NCBI GenBank assembly: GCA_007922195.1
Contig: ML682005.1
Location: forward strand, 39,377,390 to 39,441,389
From: Podocnemis expansa
Lineage: Eukaryota > Chordata > Testudines > Podocnemididae
Direction of reading: 5' to 3'
DNA length: 64,000 nt
Position numbers and translations under genes: made by a program. Of the stretch, positions 1 through 11,470 are shown in pieces (the first letter of the stretch is position 1; each line of letters begins with the position of its first letter). The notes beneath the pieces are model-generated. The model ran no database searches, was not told the DNA's origin, and worked only from the letters and a program-made list of their open reading frames with translations.

Positions 1-1895
1 ACCACACGAGTGGAAGGAGGCTGGAAAGTAGAGGTAGGAAAGAAGGAAAGAACAGGCACTGAAAAGGCACCAAGAGAACAGAAGGAGATAAAAAATAGTG
101 AGGACAATAAAAAGAAAAAAGTCAGGCAGAAATAGTAAGATTTTATGGTAAATTATCAAATAGAAAAGCTTGATCATAAATCGGTAACAATAAATGACAC
201 ATGAATGTTTGAGTGTGGGTTTATGGGGATTCTCAGCTATTGTAGCTGAAGGTTGCACCCTCATAGTTTAGGGATTGCTTTCTAATGCTCTAGTTGTGCA
301 TAGCCAATCTTCAGTTTGTTCTATAGCAATGGAACTGTCCATGGTCCTTGTGACAATACAGTGATACTTTTCCTTGTCCAGTCAATCAGAAATCTGTGGT
401 TGGTAACTTTTTAGCTTGATGAGTGTGACATACAATTAGTAACGTTGTGTAAAAGTGATGAACATTTTCTCATGAAATTTCACATGATTATTTTAGTCAT
501 TTTATTCTAGGCTATTTCATGACCAAGAACATTGTTATGTTAAATATCCCTGAAATGACGCTTTCATGTCAAAAACATGTAATATTTGAAATTGCTTATT
601 TTCATAAGGATTCATTTTTCTTTACAATTCAAAACTAAAATACAATTGTAGGTTTTCTTCTGAAAAATAGTTATTTTTAGTGTGGCCTATTTTTATTCAA
701 AATGATCCTATTTTGGGGAGACAATGAAATTTTATAGACAACCCACCCAACACTTGGACCATTTTTAAAAATAGAAACTGAACTGAGAAACCTTGATCTG
801 CCACTTTATTTTTTTTAAATAATTACCTAAATTCCAGGGGATAAATAATTTCCTAATAGATTACCAGCAGCTTATATAATTAATGCATCACATCCAATGC
901 AATGGAGCTCTCAAATTTTGTTTTCAATTCCATATCCAAATTAACAAATATTTTTAAAGTTTTTTTTTAATTTTTGCCATTTTTAAAAAGGGATGAAAAT
1001 GGCAAAGTTGTTATAAAATCATCGTAAACACAAAATGTCCTGGGCTGCTTTCTGGTCCTATGTTTTTTGTAGTTGTATATATGTAATTATCTTGGAAACC
1101 AACTATTCAAACATTAGCTATGTGGTAAAGATCTTACTATTATTAAATACCAGCTATACTAATATGAGGTCTAGTTCTGCCTTCTGTTATTCTGGCACAA
1201 CTTGCTGAAACCAACTAATGGGAGCTTTGTTTCAGTAAAGGAATGCATGATGTCCTTTAGTTAGAGAGAAGAACTTTATCCAGAGTAGCAGTTTTAAGAG
1301 AGATGGATACTTATTGCTAAGGATAGGATCATAGTATAGATAGAGAAAATTTTATTTCTAAAGTGAGGTGTTGTGTACACAAAATGTGGATTCATTTCAC
1401 TGTCCTCTGCACCCAATGAAGATTCAAATCTATAATTTGGGTTTGGACTATGTAGATCAACAGCAATGGCTAAGGATGGTTTCTAAATCCAGAATATCTC
1501 TGGAATATTATGTTGTATGATACACATTGGCTTCATTGCACTGAAAAGGGACACTTAACATTCATGATCAAAGCCCTTGCATCTAACTGTCAATCTTGCT
1601 AGAACTACAACTTTACTTCGATAAGACTGAGTGGCACCATAAATGATTGGTTAATCGTATCTGTTTACATTCACAGGATGCATTTTGGTTTGTTTTACTG
1701 ACTTGTATTAGATATTATTCCATTCTTCTGATATCTTATGGCTTTTGCAACTGTAATAGCTCTTAATTTACAGTATTTATCCTTTCATTTGTACTGTAGC
1801 CCTGTAGCAAGAATGTAGGACAGTTCTTTTGCTCTAGATGCTGAAAGTTCCTCCAGACAAGATACTGACTATGAAGAGGGGGCAGTATTCAGCTT
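1..1895. other. AT-rich sequence without recognisable gene
   Basis: The first hundred bases are purine-rich; the rest is AT-rich with short A and T runs. I see no open frame of useful length, no splice-flanked coding block and no repeat I recognise. Confidence 0.6.
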
Positions 1896-1903
1896 CTATA
1901 GGT

Positions 1904-3083
1904 CAGTGGTTCCCAAGCAGTGTGCTGGGGCATGCTGGTGTGCCGCGGGAACACCCAAAGTATGCCATGAGCATGCCCAAGAGCTGGAGTTGAAGTTTCC
2001 TCCCAGCTCAGCCCAGCCACGTAGACTGTGCAGGGCTGGGAACAGGCAGGGCTGAAAGTAAGGGGAAAGGCACTGGAACACAGTTCCAGGGACCCCTATT
2101 TTTAGGCAGGCAGCATTCCAGCCCTCCTAAAAATAGAGGAAGGCACTGGAATGTGGAGTTCCAGGGGTCCCCCTAAAAGTAGCAGGAGCAGCCAGAACGC
2201 AGGGTTCAGGTGGCTCCACTTTAAACCCTGCTCCACCTTAACCCAGCCAGCAGAGACGGGCGGGAGGCCTGGAGTATGTGAATCTCCCCCTGTAGGGCGG
2301 AGCAGCTTGTGTCAGGCAACCTGCAAACAGCCCAGGTAAGGGCTTTGAGGTGCTGCTGGAGGTTGTGTGGGGCAGGTAGCAGAGTAGCAGAGATGGATGC
2401 GTGCAGCAGAGATGGGTGTGTAGCAGAGGATGTGTAGCTGTGGTTGTGGGGTGGCTGTTTGTTTGGGGTGGGTGTAGCTGGGGCGTGAGGTGGATGTGTG
2501 TGTGGGGGGGTGTAGCTGGGGGCTGGAGGCCTAGTTCTGGCCCCTGCAGTGATGGGAGGGTCCGTCACAGGCAGCAGGGGGCTGGGGGAGGGGAGGACAG
2601 GACCCACTGGGGTGGGAGGGAGCAGCAGTGGAGTGAGGATTTGCCCTGGGTGGCAGGGAGCCACTGTGGAGAATGGGGAAGTGAGTGTTGTGCCATGCTC
2701 CCCTGCCCTACCTTCCCACTCCCCAGGTTCCCCCTTGCCCCACCAAGCCACTCTTGTTCCCCTTTCCCCTCTCTTCTCTTGCCACCCTTGTGCTGTTCCC
2801 CACATGGCTGCCCTTGTCCTCTTTTGCCACCCCTGCCCTGCTCTGCTCCCCACACTCACTCCTGCCACTGCACATGACTCCTGACCTCTCCTGTTTTGCC
2901 ACCCCTGCTCTGCTACCTCTACTATCCCACATAGCAGCATTTCCAAAACACTGTGCCATGGTTCATGAATATTCATAAGTAGTTTAAGTTAATTTGAATA
3001 TTCATGAGTTTAATGGTGGTGTGCCTTGAAAAATTTGAAGGTACCAAGGTGTGCCATGGCAGAGAAAAGGTTGGGAACCACTG
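1904..3083. mobile_element. hAT-type non-autonomous DNA transposon, 1.18 kb (family A)
   Basis: The ends are perfect 13-base inverted repeats: CAGTGGTTCCCAA on the left and its complement TTGGGAACCACTG on the right. The flanks CTATAGGT (1896-1903) and CTATAGGC (3084-3091) are an 8-base target duplication with one mismatch, as hAT transposases make. The interior is GC-rich and low in complexity, with open frames up to 251 codons on both strands; none shows a hAT dimerisation domain or other motif, so I take them as compositional. The last ~90 bases resemble one end of the 208-base element at 45407-45614, so the two belong to one family. Confidence 0.88.
2690..2915. repeat. degenerate CT-rich tandem repeat inside hAT element
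   Basis: The motif TTGCCACCC(C/T)TG recurs at about 2778, 2824 and 2893, followed each time by a similar CT-rich run (CTGCTCTGCTCCCC-like). The spacing is irregular, roughly 45-70 bases, so this is an old, unequal tandem array within the transposon interior. Confidence 0.5.
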
Positions 3084-3091
3084 CTATAGGC

Positions 3092-3911
3092 AGCCTAGCT
3101 CCTGACTGAACTATACTGCACAGGAGCAGTGCACAAAAGCCTGCTCATTTGGATGCCCTACGCAGACCTTCTGGCATAGGTATCTTCATCTTCAGCTATG
3201 CCCACACTAAACAATGACAGCATCTGTGTCTGAGTCAGCACAAGATTCACTTTCTAATCTATCCTTCAGCTTGGTCCTGAGATTCAGATTCTGAATGTTT
3301 ACTGATCAAGCCAGACTGATTTGTGTGTGGAGAGAAGTGGGGCTTGGGCTGAGACCTTACTCAGATCCTGGATTTGGTATACTCTTCTAGCAGCAAATAT
3401 TTAGCAGTTCATTCATGAGATGTTTTAGTGTCAGCTATATCCTTGCACCCACTGACTTAATCTGGCCTCTCCATTCCATGTATGGGATTGCTTTTGGATT
3501 TCATGTGTTATTTAGCTGCCATCTAGTTTTAACAGGGTATTTTATAATGAGGAAAATTATGTAGCATTCCATTTTTCTTCAGTTTATATCCACGATTTTG
3601 GAGGTCTGTATCATTGTCTGTGGCTTTCCTCCCACACTGTTTTCATTAAGAAAATAATAGCATGCCTAACAAAATTATAAAAGCTGCTTGGACGTTTTGT
3701 TCAATTGTTGGTTCTTGCATCTCTTTTAAATAAAATCTGCCCTCTTGTGTGATGGAAAGGACCTCTTCCTGCTTCCCTACTTAAATTTACTGGTCCAGAT
3801 TTTCAGAATTGTTCAAATGCAGTCACCCTGATTGCATGTAAAGTGATGATAAATACCATGGACTGATGAGCAGTTGGATGTCTAATTGGGAAAATCTTGG
3901 AGACTCTAAAA
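3092..3911. other. unique-looking sequence, no gene seen
   Basis: Mixed-composition sequence between two hAT-like elements. No exon-like block and no repeat that I can name. Confidence 0.5.
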
Positions 3912-4050
3912 CAGGGGTCTCAAAGTCAAATCACCATGAAGGCTGCACCACTAAAACCTTTTCATACAATGATATTGCAAATACCAATAACAATAGTGTC
4001 ATTGAGGGCCTCAGGAAATAACTTTAGGGGCCACAAGTTTGAGACCCCTG
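3912..4050. mobile_element. short hAT-like MITE, 139 bp
   Basis: The ends CAGGGGTCTCAAA and TTTGAGACCCCTG are perfect 13-base inverted repeats of the CAGGGGT... type common in hAT elements. I do not see an 8-base target duplication (left flank CTCTAAAA, right flank AAAAAGAA), so it may have decayed. A subterminal AGGGGCCACAAGTTTGAGA stretch leads into the right end. Confidence 0.65.
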
Positions 4051-4114
4051 AAAAAGAAAACCAGAAAGAAATTGTTCTGTAGTTTACAATATCTGTCCTC
4101 CTTGCATATTACTC

Positions 4115-4150
4115 TTGTTTTGTTTTGTTTTGTTTTGTTTTGTTTTGTTG
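4115..4150. repeat. (TTTTG)n microsatellite
   Basis: About seven uninterrupted TTTTG units. No associated element is recognised immediately upstream. Confidence 0.9.
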
Positions 4151-4203
4151 CTATCTGGTTCTCTCTTATTGAAAATGATGAGCTTCCAGGGACATAGACT
4201 GTC

Positions 4204-4295
4204 ATCTGTTCTGTATGTGTACAGTGCCTAGGATGATGAGACCCCAATCCTGGAAAGGGCCTTTCAAGTCTGCCAGAGTACAAGTAATAATTGAT
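4204..4295 (+). repeat. probable L2/CORE-SINE 3' tail fragment
   Basis: The words TGTACAGTGCCTAGGATGAT, CCTGG and ACAAGTAATAAT match my memory of the tail TGTACAGCGCCTAGCACAATGG...AATAATAA shared by amniote L2/MIR-type elements. Diverged and without clear ends. Confidence 0.5.
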
Positions 4296-5417
4296 CGTTT
4301 CATATACAGTTACCATGATTGTGTACATAAAACATAAAGGATCATAAAGGAAATTAACCACAAAAAATCAGTGGTTATTTCTGCATGTGGAATTTTATAT
4401 GTCCAGTTCTAAAGTAGGCAACACTGTTTATACTAAAACACTGTTCATGCTTCACCACAGCTGCAGTCTTTGGAGAAAAGACGTGTCCTTGCCTGAAAAA
4501 TGCCTGTTTTTATGGGACTCTATTTCAAATGATTCCCCTATGAGAGTGGCTCATTCTCATTTTAAAGGACAATTATTTTACAAATATTTTTAAATGGCCT
4601 TTTTTACCAGAAAAATGTTTGTTCCTGTTTTTCAAACAGTGTTTTAGGTCATACATATTCCTAAATCTGAAGCAATAAATTTATGCTGAAATAAAATAAA
4701 ATTAGTAACTAAGTGAATGGTATAAAAAAACTTGCAAATCCATTACAATTTTCTTTTGCTCATCAGTCTTTCCTGAACTAGCAGCAACAATAGAGGAATA
4801 TGAGTACATTAGTTTTAAACACGGTATCACAGTATTTTGACATAATCCAGTTCTAAAACAATCCTACATTATCCTTTACATGTACAAGAGAAAATTGGGT
4901 ATGGCTCTGTAGGGACAGACTTCATTTCCACACTTTATGCATTCCTCTAACCTCACAGTTCCCAAGTGTGTGCCCTGATGCATACGAAGAAGGATTAGGG
5001 GCCTGGTACACATGAAGGGTGATGGTACACAAGAATGGCCCACAGTCTCTGTTTTATAGAACCCTCCATTAACAAATTCTTGTCACTATGCTTAATAGCA
5101 AGATTAACTGGAGATAACCTGACCCAACTTGTTATAAACAGGATGAAATGATAAACTCTTCTAGGAAATGAATATAAATTCTCTCTTCATGAAGCACTTT
5201 ATAAACCTTTGCTACTATGTACATGTTTTTATAATAATAAAGTAATGATGGTGGCCCTCCTGCTAACTTGCTTTGTACGCTGGCACCACTTCTCTTACTG
5301 GGCTGTTGCAAGATTTGGTCTGCTATGTGTGTTGTGTAATGTCTCAGTTCTGCTTTTTCTGTTTCAATTCTGTGATAATCCATGATTTAGAAAATGTTTT
5401 ACACCTTTCATTCTTTA
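4296..5417. other. AT-rich sequence, no gene seen
   Basis: Short open frames only (up to about 80 codons), none resembling a known protein. No bounded repeat found. Confidence 0.5.
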
Positions 5418-6240
5418 AGGCATGGGTTCACAAGCCATGTTTTGACATGTTCACTTTCACTCTGAGTGAAAGTTGGTGTGCGCGTGATATGAAATGCACA
5501 GCATGACGGGCTCGCTCCCATGCTCATGTGCAGGGCAGGCAGCCTGCTGTGCTCTGAAAAGTGCCAGCAGGCAGCCAGGGTGCTTTGAGGTGCTGCACTG
5601 CCAGCCACCTTCTGCAGCTCCAGAGAGCAGCTGAGCCAGCCAGGCAGCTGCTGGGAGCCTGGGGCTGCTGGGGCCATGTACCCACTGCACAAGGTGGGTG
5701 TTAGAGACCTGGACCATGCAGCTAACGGGGCTGAGTGGTGAGTAGATTGGGGCTGCATAGACTGGAGATGCCAAGCTGGGGGCTGAGTCCCTCAAGGCAG
5801 GATGGGGTCCTGGTGGCAGCCACTGTATGGATGGTCCCTGGTGCCTAGCCCTGCTTTAGCCCCTTCACGTCCCAAAATCTGTCCACAAGCACCATACTCC
5901 CATGTGCCCTTTGGGTGTAGCTCCAGCCTTCCTGTCCCAGCCCCCAACTCCCCTGCATCAGGCCTTCTCTGCCCCCATCACCTACCTCCTGCCCCAGCTG
6001 CAGGCCCCCACCTCCTGCCCCACCCACACCTTCTCTGCTCTCATCTCCTGCCATGCCCCTCTTCACCACCCCAGCCTCCTATCCCTGCCCCTCACCTCCT
6101 GCCACAACCCAGCCCTTCTCTGCCGCCATCTCCTGTCCATGCCCCCCTTCACCACCCCCACATCTTTCCCCTCCCCCATACATAAAATACATAAGCATTT
6201 CATAAATTCCATTTTGTCGTCCCCCCCCATCATTTTTGAT
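5418..6240. repeat. GC/CT-rich block with degenerate ~85-bp tandem repeats
   Basis: Composition jumps sharply from the AT-rich flanks. TTCTCTGC(C/T)..CATCTCCTG..CCATGCCCC is seen at about 6032 and again at about 6117, with a partial unit near 5965. It resembles the GC-rich interior of the hAT element at 1904-3083 in style and may also be transposon interior, but I found no convincing paired inverted ends, so the limits are approximate. Open frames here are compositional. Confidence 0.45.
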
Positions 6241-8329
6241 GGGTTACAGCTAGTAGAAGTATAAAATGTGAGTAGGGCAGAGGGAAAACAAATCTTGCTA
6301 TGCAGATTCTTGACCATATCTCTAGTTGTACACACAAGACCCAGTTCATCCTTTGGGTTCTGCCAGCAGGAGCCTGAGGCACCCAGACAGCAGCTTCTGG
6401 TCATGGGAAGGAGGGGAGTTTGCCTGGAGAAGGAGAGAATGACACAAGCCACCTGCAACCCCTACTCTGAAAGAAGTCAGATGTTGGCTGTTGCTGCTCA
6501 TCATGTAGGTGGGGTTAGGTCTCCTGTCTGGGAGATGCACTGATTGAGCCTCTACTAGCAGCTCTCCTGTAGAGTCCAGGCAGACAACACTTAAATTTGC
6601 CTTCTAGTGAATGTGAGTCCATCTACTGTTGGGCTGTCTTCAAGGACAGAGTTGTAGCAAATTATACCTGAAAGTGAATCAAACCCCCACTGCCCATGGG
6701 GAAAAAAAATGCCTTTACTCCACTTTTATAAGTGTTTATATTTCTTTTTAGCCAAGCTATTTTTTAAGAGCTACACAAGAGCTCTCTGCAGTGTTTTCAA
6801 GGGACCATTAAGATCCACCCCACTGTATTTATAAGGCTTTGTTCTATAACATTAAAAGGAATTGATAGGGAGAATGCAACAAGCCCCTACACAAAACATC
6901 AGTCTTCTGTACTGATACTAAGAAAAATCCTGAATACCTGCAGATGTTATCACTTAAGTTAATGTGTTTGCATTGAATTTTTTCAACACAGTAACTGATC
7001 TGTAGTGCCAGGCTGTCTAACTTCATAGGTCATAAGCAAGCTGAGCAACTTTCATCTTTAGTCAAAATTTGGGTGCCATATATACTATCCAGGGGAACCT
7101 AAAGGACCAGAATAAGGGATAAAACTAGCAGGCTGATTTAGTCTTCCTATATGAGTGAGTCATTCCACAGTGTTAGGGAGAACTCCCTTTGCTGTAGCTG
7201 TAACTGATGAAATTGGGAGGTCTTACTACTCAATCCCTGACACAATCTATGAAACAAAACAAAAACTCTAAATGTTATTAGAATTAGAATATTGTTTGCT
7301 GCATCTGCACAACATCAGCAAACATTAAGACTCAGCTTCAAATTCTTATCCGTAAAACTAAAGTACTGGATAGCCATTGGGGCTCTGTTTTTAGTAAATC
7401 TTTGTGCATGGTTAGCACTTGGACAAGTGACCTCCAATAAAAGCCCAGTTGGCCACAGGAAGTGGGATCGATTCAACAGACACTCCTACCATTCAATTAA
7501 TATTGAGCTAGTCCAAGATTTCCAGAAAGGTGATACTGGGACATAGCTGGAGACCCTAATTTTTGAATGAGATGGAAAATCAAAGTCCAGTCATGTCTCT
7601 TGAATGTGTCCAATATCCTGTGAACTTTTTTGCAAGAGCAAGAATATCAGCCCATTGTTCCATCCAAACTGCATTTTTGGTAACTACATTCTCCTTATAT
7701 TTATACTATGTATATATCACACCCATTCATTCTCTCTGTCCCTCTACCCCCACTCCGAGGCCTCCACATTACTGAGCTCAACTAGCCTTAATCTCATCTT
7801 TCATCTTTCAAATAGCCTTCTTGCCTCTTTATTCACCTTGGGTTGCTGGGCCAATTGGTTTCTTATCCAGTCCAGCTTGATTGTCTAATTAACTCTGTCA
7901 GCTTTCTCAAGAGGAACAAATTAACATCTGAGTGATCAGAATGCAGACTCACCTGTTTGCTCCCTGTTCGCTGTGACAGAGACCAGTCTTCCTGTTATGT
8001 CTTATCCATATGCAATGTTAAACTGCTACTTTGTTCCACCATTCACCCAAGGAGTGTCTGCATTTCAGTGACAAAGTGGTTGCTGGGTTGCAAATACAAA
8101 GACAGAGTTCTTTAAGTGCTTTGGGATCTTTTAGAATAAAGGATGTACTAGACATTTAGAACTATTCATCCAGCATTCTACTGAAAATTTGACTTGTATG
8201 GTGACCTTGTCTTTTATATCTTCTATGAAGCAATGCTTATGGTCATTATAAAATAAAGTAAATTACTTATTTCCTGGATTCTGTGATTTCATAAGTAATT
8301 AATAATTCCTCTTGAATCCTATTGATTTT
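6241..8329. other. no gene or named repeat recognised
   Basis: The stretch 6300-6560 is somewhat GC-richer. The longest frame (7292-7546, 84 codons) has one hydrophobic stretch but no homology that I recognise, no Kozak-like start and no splice context, so I do not call it. Confidence 0.5.
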
Positions 8330-8420
8330 AGATGGTAAGCTCTACAGAGCAAGGACTATATCTTGACTTGTTTCTGAGCAGCCTAGCATGCTATATTGAG
8401 CTGTAAAAATAATAAATGCT
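8330..8420 (+). repeat. probable L2/CORE-SINE 3' tail fragment
   Basis: The series GGTAAGCTCTACAGAGCAAGG, then CAGCCTAGCATG, then AATAATAAATGC matches the remembered tail consensus (GTAAGCTCT..GGGGCAGGGACTGT..GCGCCTAGCACA..AATAATAA). Old and diverged. Confidence 0.5.
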
Positions 8421-9988
8421 AATAACTGGTAATCCAATAATTTAAACTATTTCAGTGATCCTGAATTTAACAGTAGATTACATAGTTAGAATTGAAGAAT
8501 TAAAAAAAAAAATTAGTCCTGTTTGTGGTATAAATTTCAACAAAATAGCTGGACAATCATTTTTAAATGGATAATTAATAAATTTCAGAGATTAAAAAAA
8601 TCAGTTTAATAGAGAAATAGCCCAGTTTACTCTGTTAAATATTCATTTTAGGGCATCTAACAGTCAGGGCCATCCCTAGGGGGGTGTGGGGCCCTGGGCG
8701 AATTGCTCTCTGCGGGGCCCCCACCCACCCCAGCACTGGGGGGCGAGGCCAGCCAGCCCAGGGGAGTGTCTGACAATGAACATCATTCTGTAACCCCTCC
8801 AGGTTCCTGTTGCTGAATATCAGGAGCCAAAAAGCTCTCCAATTAGGAGTAGGAGGGAGGGTGAAGGATCATACTGTCCCTTGGACTTCCAGCCCTGCCC
8901 CTCCCATGATCTTTGCTGTGATGTTTGCCTTCCCTACAATCTTCTGAGTGGCACCATGAGAGTGGGGAGCAGGGGAGGATAGAGTGGGGTATCAGGAAAG
9001 TAAGAGAAGTGCAGCTTCCTCGGTGGCAGGCACCAAGGAAGGCAGCACAGCATCTGCAATTTCCCATGCTGTTCCTGCCCTAAGCCAAATGCCTGGACAT
9101 GCTGCAGGGCAGAAAATTTAAAAAGGCTCTGGCCTGGTCCCAGCTTACAGGTGCATGCAAACCAGGTGGGGGAAGTTAGGGAACTCATGAGGCAAACAAG
9201 TCCATTTCACTCAGGATGGGAAAAGCAAGAAGGATCCACCCAGAAAGAAAAAGAACAAAATACAAGATGAAAGTCATGTCTGATCACCAGCCATATACAA
9301 TGATCACACAGGAGCTCTGAGGAAGCAAGACAAGGGGAAGTTCCATAGATTTACTTGAGAGTCAGCAAATATAAAAGATGGGTAAAAAGATGAAAACTTA
9401 CCCAGTATCTGTGGTAGAAAGAACAGGAAACACTAATTGTCACCTACTCACCCTGGGATGGGCAGGGGGAATTCAAACATCAAGAGATTAGTTTAAAAAC
9501 ACAGTATAATCTCCCCCCCCCACCCCCACCCCCGGACTTATTTTTGCCATTCTTGTGATTTTTGATCTCTTGAAACTGGCAATACTGTATAAATTAATAC
9601 CATATACTTCACTCAAGGAATTCCTTTCCCTAACTGTATTCTTTGTGCTACTGTAGCAGGATTCTGTAGCCACAATGTAGGGACACAGAGAGATAAAATT
9701 AATTGAATGTACCTTTTAAAGTATCTGTTAGGCAACACTGTATCTGTTTTTTAATATCATAACTGAAATAACTAACTCAGTTTAATAGACATTGTAACCA
9801 ATGTCCAACAAAGCTTGATGTTGTAAATTTAGAACTCTATTTTGTATTCTTGATCAAACTTCTTTTAGGTGTATACTCTGGACTTTCATTTAAATGTGTG
9901 AACAAGATGTGTGAATGAAGCGTGTGTATGATGGAATCAGTCAATACCAGCCTGTCCTGATGAACTGCAAGTACTACCTTATTGACAC

Positions 9989-10372
9989 AGGCTGTGTTCA
10001 CATGGCAGTCTTATTTTGAAACAACAGAGGTTGTTTCGAAATAAGAAACGCCACGTTCACACAACGTACCATTGTTTCGCAACAATGGGTTCCGTTGTTT
10101 CGAAACAACGGCGCTGTTTCGAAACAACTTAAACCCCATTTGGTGATGAAACAACGTTCAATCCTGTCAGAACATGTTGTTTTGAAACAATGGTGACTCG
10201 TTTCGAAATAACTGTTGTCCAAACATGCTATTTCGCTTTTAGCTTTTTTCCTTAATTCGAATTAACATTTTCTTAATTCGAATTCACTTATTTTGAAATA
10301 AGGTGTTATTTCAATACAAGTTGTTTCAAAACAACTTGTATCAAAATAACCTTCTGTGTGTGAATGTAGCCT
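9989..10372. mobile_element. palindrome-rich MITE with TTTCGAAA units
   Basis: The ends AGGCTGTGTTCACATG and, complemented on the right, AGGCTACATTCACACA are imperfect inverted repeats. The interior is a chain of palindromes built on GTTGTTTCGAAACAAC and TTAATTCGAATTAA; the single strand could fold into several hairpins. No coding capacity. Target duplication is not clear. It lies inside the 3.55 kb hAT element and is therefore younger than it. Confidence 0.75.
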
Positions 10373-10799
10373 ACGTGATGCAAACAACTCCCACAAAAGC
10401 AAGGGTCCACCCCAGAAAGAAAAGAAGAAAACACAAAGCGAAAGTCATGTCTTTAAATGGCTGGTGATCAATGATCACACAGGATCCCTGGCCCAGCTTG
10501 CCCTCCAGCCTCACCACTTGGTCGGGGGGGAGGTGCAGTCCTTGGCCTGGCCTGCCTGCCATCCTCTTGCCTGGCCATCAACCCAGCATGACCCGGGGCC
10601 CACAGGGGCATGTGTGATGGTGTGCACCCTGGGTTATGATCTACATGATTTTCCTGTTCACTTGTACACTGGAATTGTTTGATTTGCTGCCAATTACACC
10701 ATGCAGTGTTTCTGTGTGAATGCTAATAACTTATTCTACATGATTTCTATGATGATATGTTTCCTACAACTTCATATGTGTGAACAAACATGTAACATG

Positions 10800-11470
10800 C
10801 TTTCTATGGCTCAGGGATAAGGAAAGAGACAGAGGTCTCTCCCAGCAGCAGTGAACCTGAAAGAGGCAAAGGAATGCTAATGGCGGTGTCTGTGAAGAGA
10901 CAAAAGAATCCACTCAGCCCTGAAAGGGAGGGGCGTAGGGGTTTGGAAACAAAGACTGAGACAAGCATCTGATGAAGTGGGATTTTCTCCCATGAAAGTT
11001 CATGCGAAAAATAAATCTATTAGTCTTGAATTGCCACATGACTCCTTGGGTGTGTGTGGTTTTTGGTTGTTTGTTTGGTTTTTTGTTTTTTTTTTTTTTT
11101 TGCTGGACTAGACTAACACAGCTATCCCTTTGGAAATTGAGACCTAAACGTTTTTTGAGCTGGGACTCTCCATCTTGAAACAACTCCAAGCAAGATATGG
11201 GCCCTGCCTTGCCTCAGGCAGAGACTGACTATGCAAACATCTAACAGCCAAACACCTTGAGCTAAACTTGTTTGGTCTATGAGGTTAGTTTAAGTAGAAG
11301 TATTAGGTTAGCATGTGTCATTTCTCCTGACTTACTTATACTGTGATTCTGTCATGCTTGGCCATATTCTCATTTAGAATTATAATCTGATCAATAAACT
11401 AGTAGTTGTTTTACCTAAAGCTGTATGATCTTTAGAGGGTGTGAGTGAAGGAGGCTGGTCACAATCCATT
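10800..11470 (+). mobile_element. possible LTR-like sequence, interrupted by a SINE
   Basis: Words such as AGAGACAGAGGTCTCTCCCAG, then GGCCCTGCCTTGCCTCAGG, and a late CAATAAACTAGTAG poly(A)-signal-like site resemble reptilian retroviral LTRs as I remember them. I cannot define TG/CA ends or a target duplication, and no internal retroviral sequence is present. Treat as a tentative label. Confidence 0.3.
10963..11135 (-). mobile_element. SINE copy, head plus one arm
   Basis: On the minus strand the copy begins with the head TTCCAAAGGGATAGCTGTG (end near 11134), then a T/A run, then the arm with GACTAATAGATTTATTT and the end ATCAGATGC. The flanks ACTGAGAC (10955-10962) and ATTGAGAC (11136-11143) are a near-perfect 8-base duplication. 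Only one tail arm is present. Confidence 0.75.

Noticed and set aside
2221..2976. 251-codon open frame on the minus strand
   Set aside because: Inside the low-complexity interior of a hAT element with tandem CT-rich units; long frames exist on both strands and no transposase motif is seen.
5418..6240. Another hAT-type element
   Set aside because: The composition is like other transposon interiors, but I could not find matching inverted ends with an 8-base duplication, so it is listed only as a GC-rich repeat block.
7292..7546. 84-codon frame with one hydrophobic segment
   Set aside because: No homology, no splice sites or promoter context, and a length expected by chance in 64 kb.
10800..11470. 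Confident endogenous retrovirus LTR
   Set aside because: Only word-level resemblance from memory; no bounded ends, so kept as a low-confidence feature.
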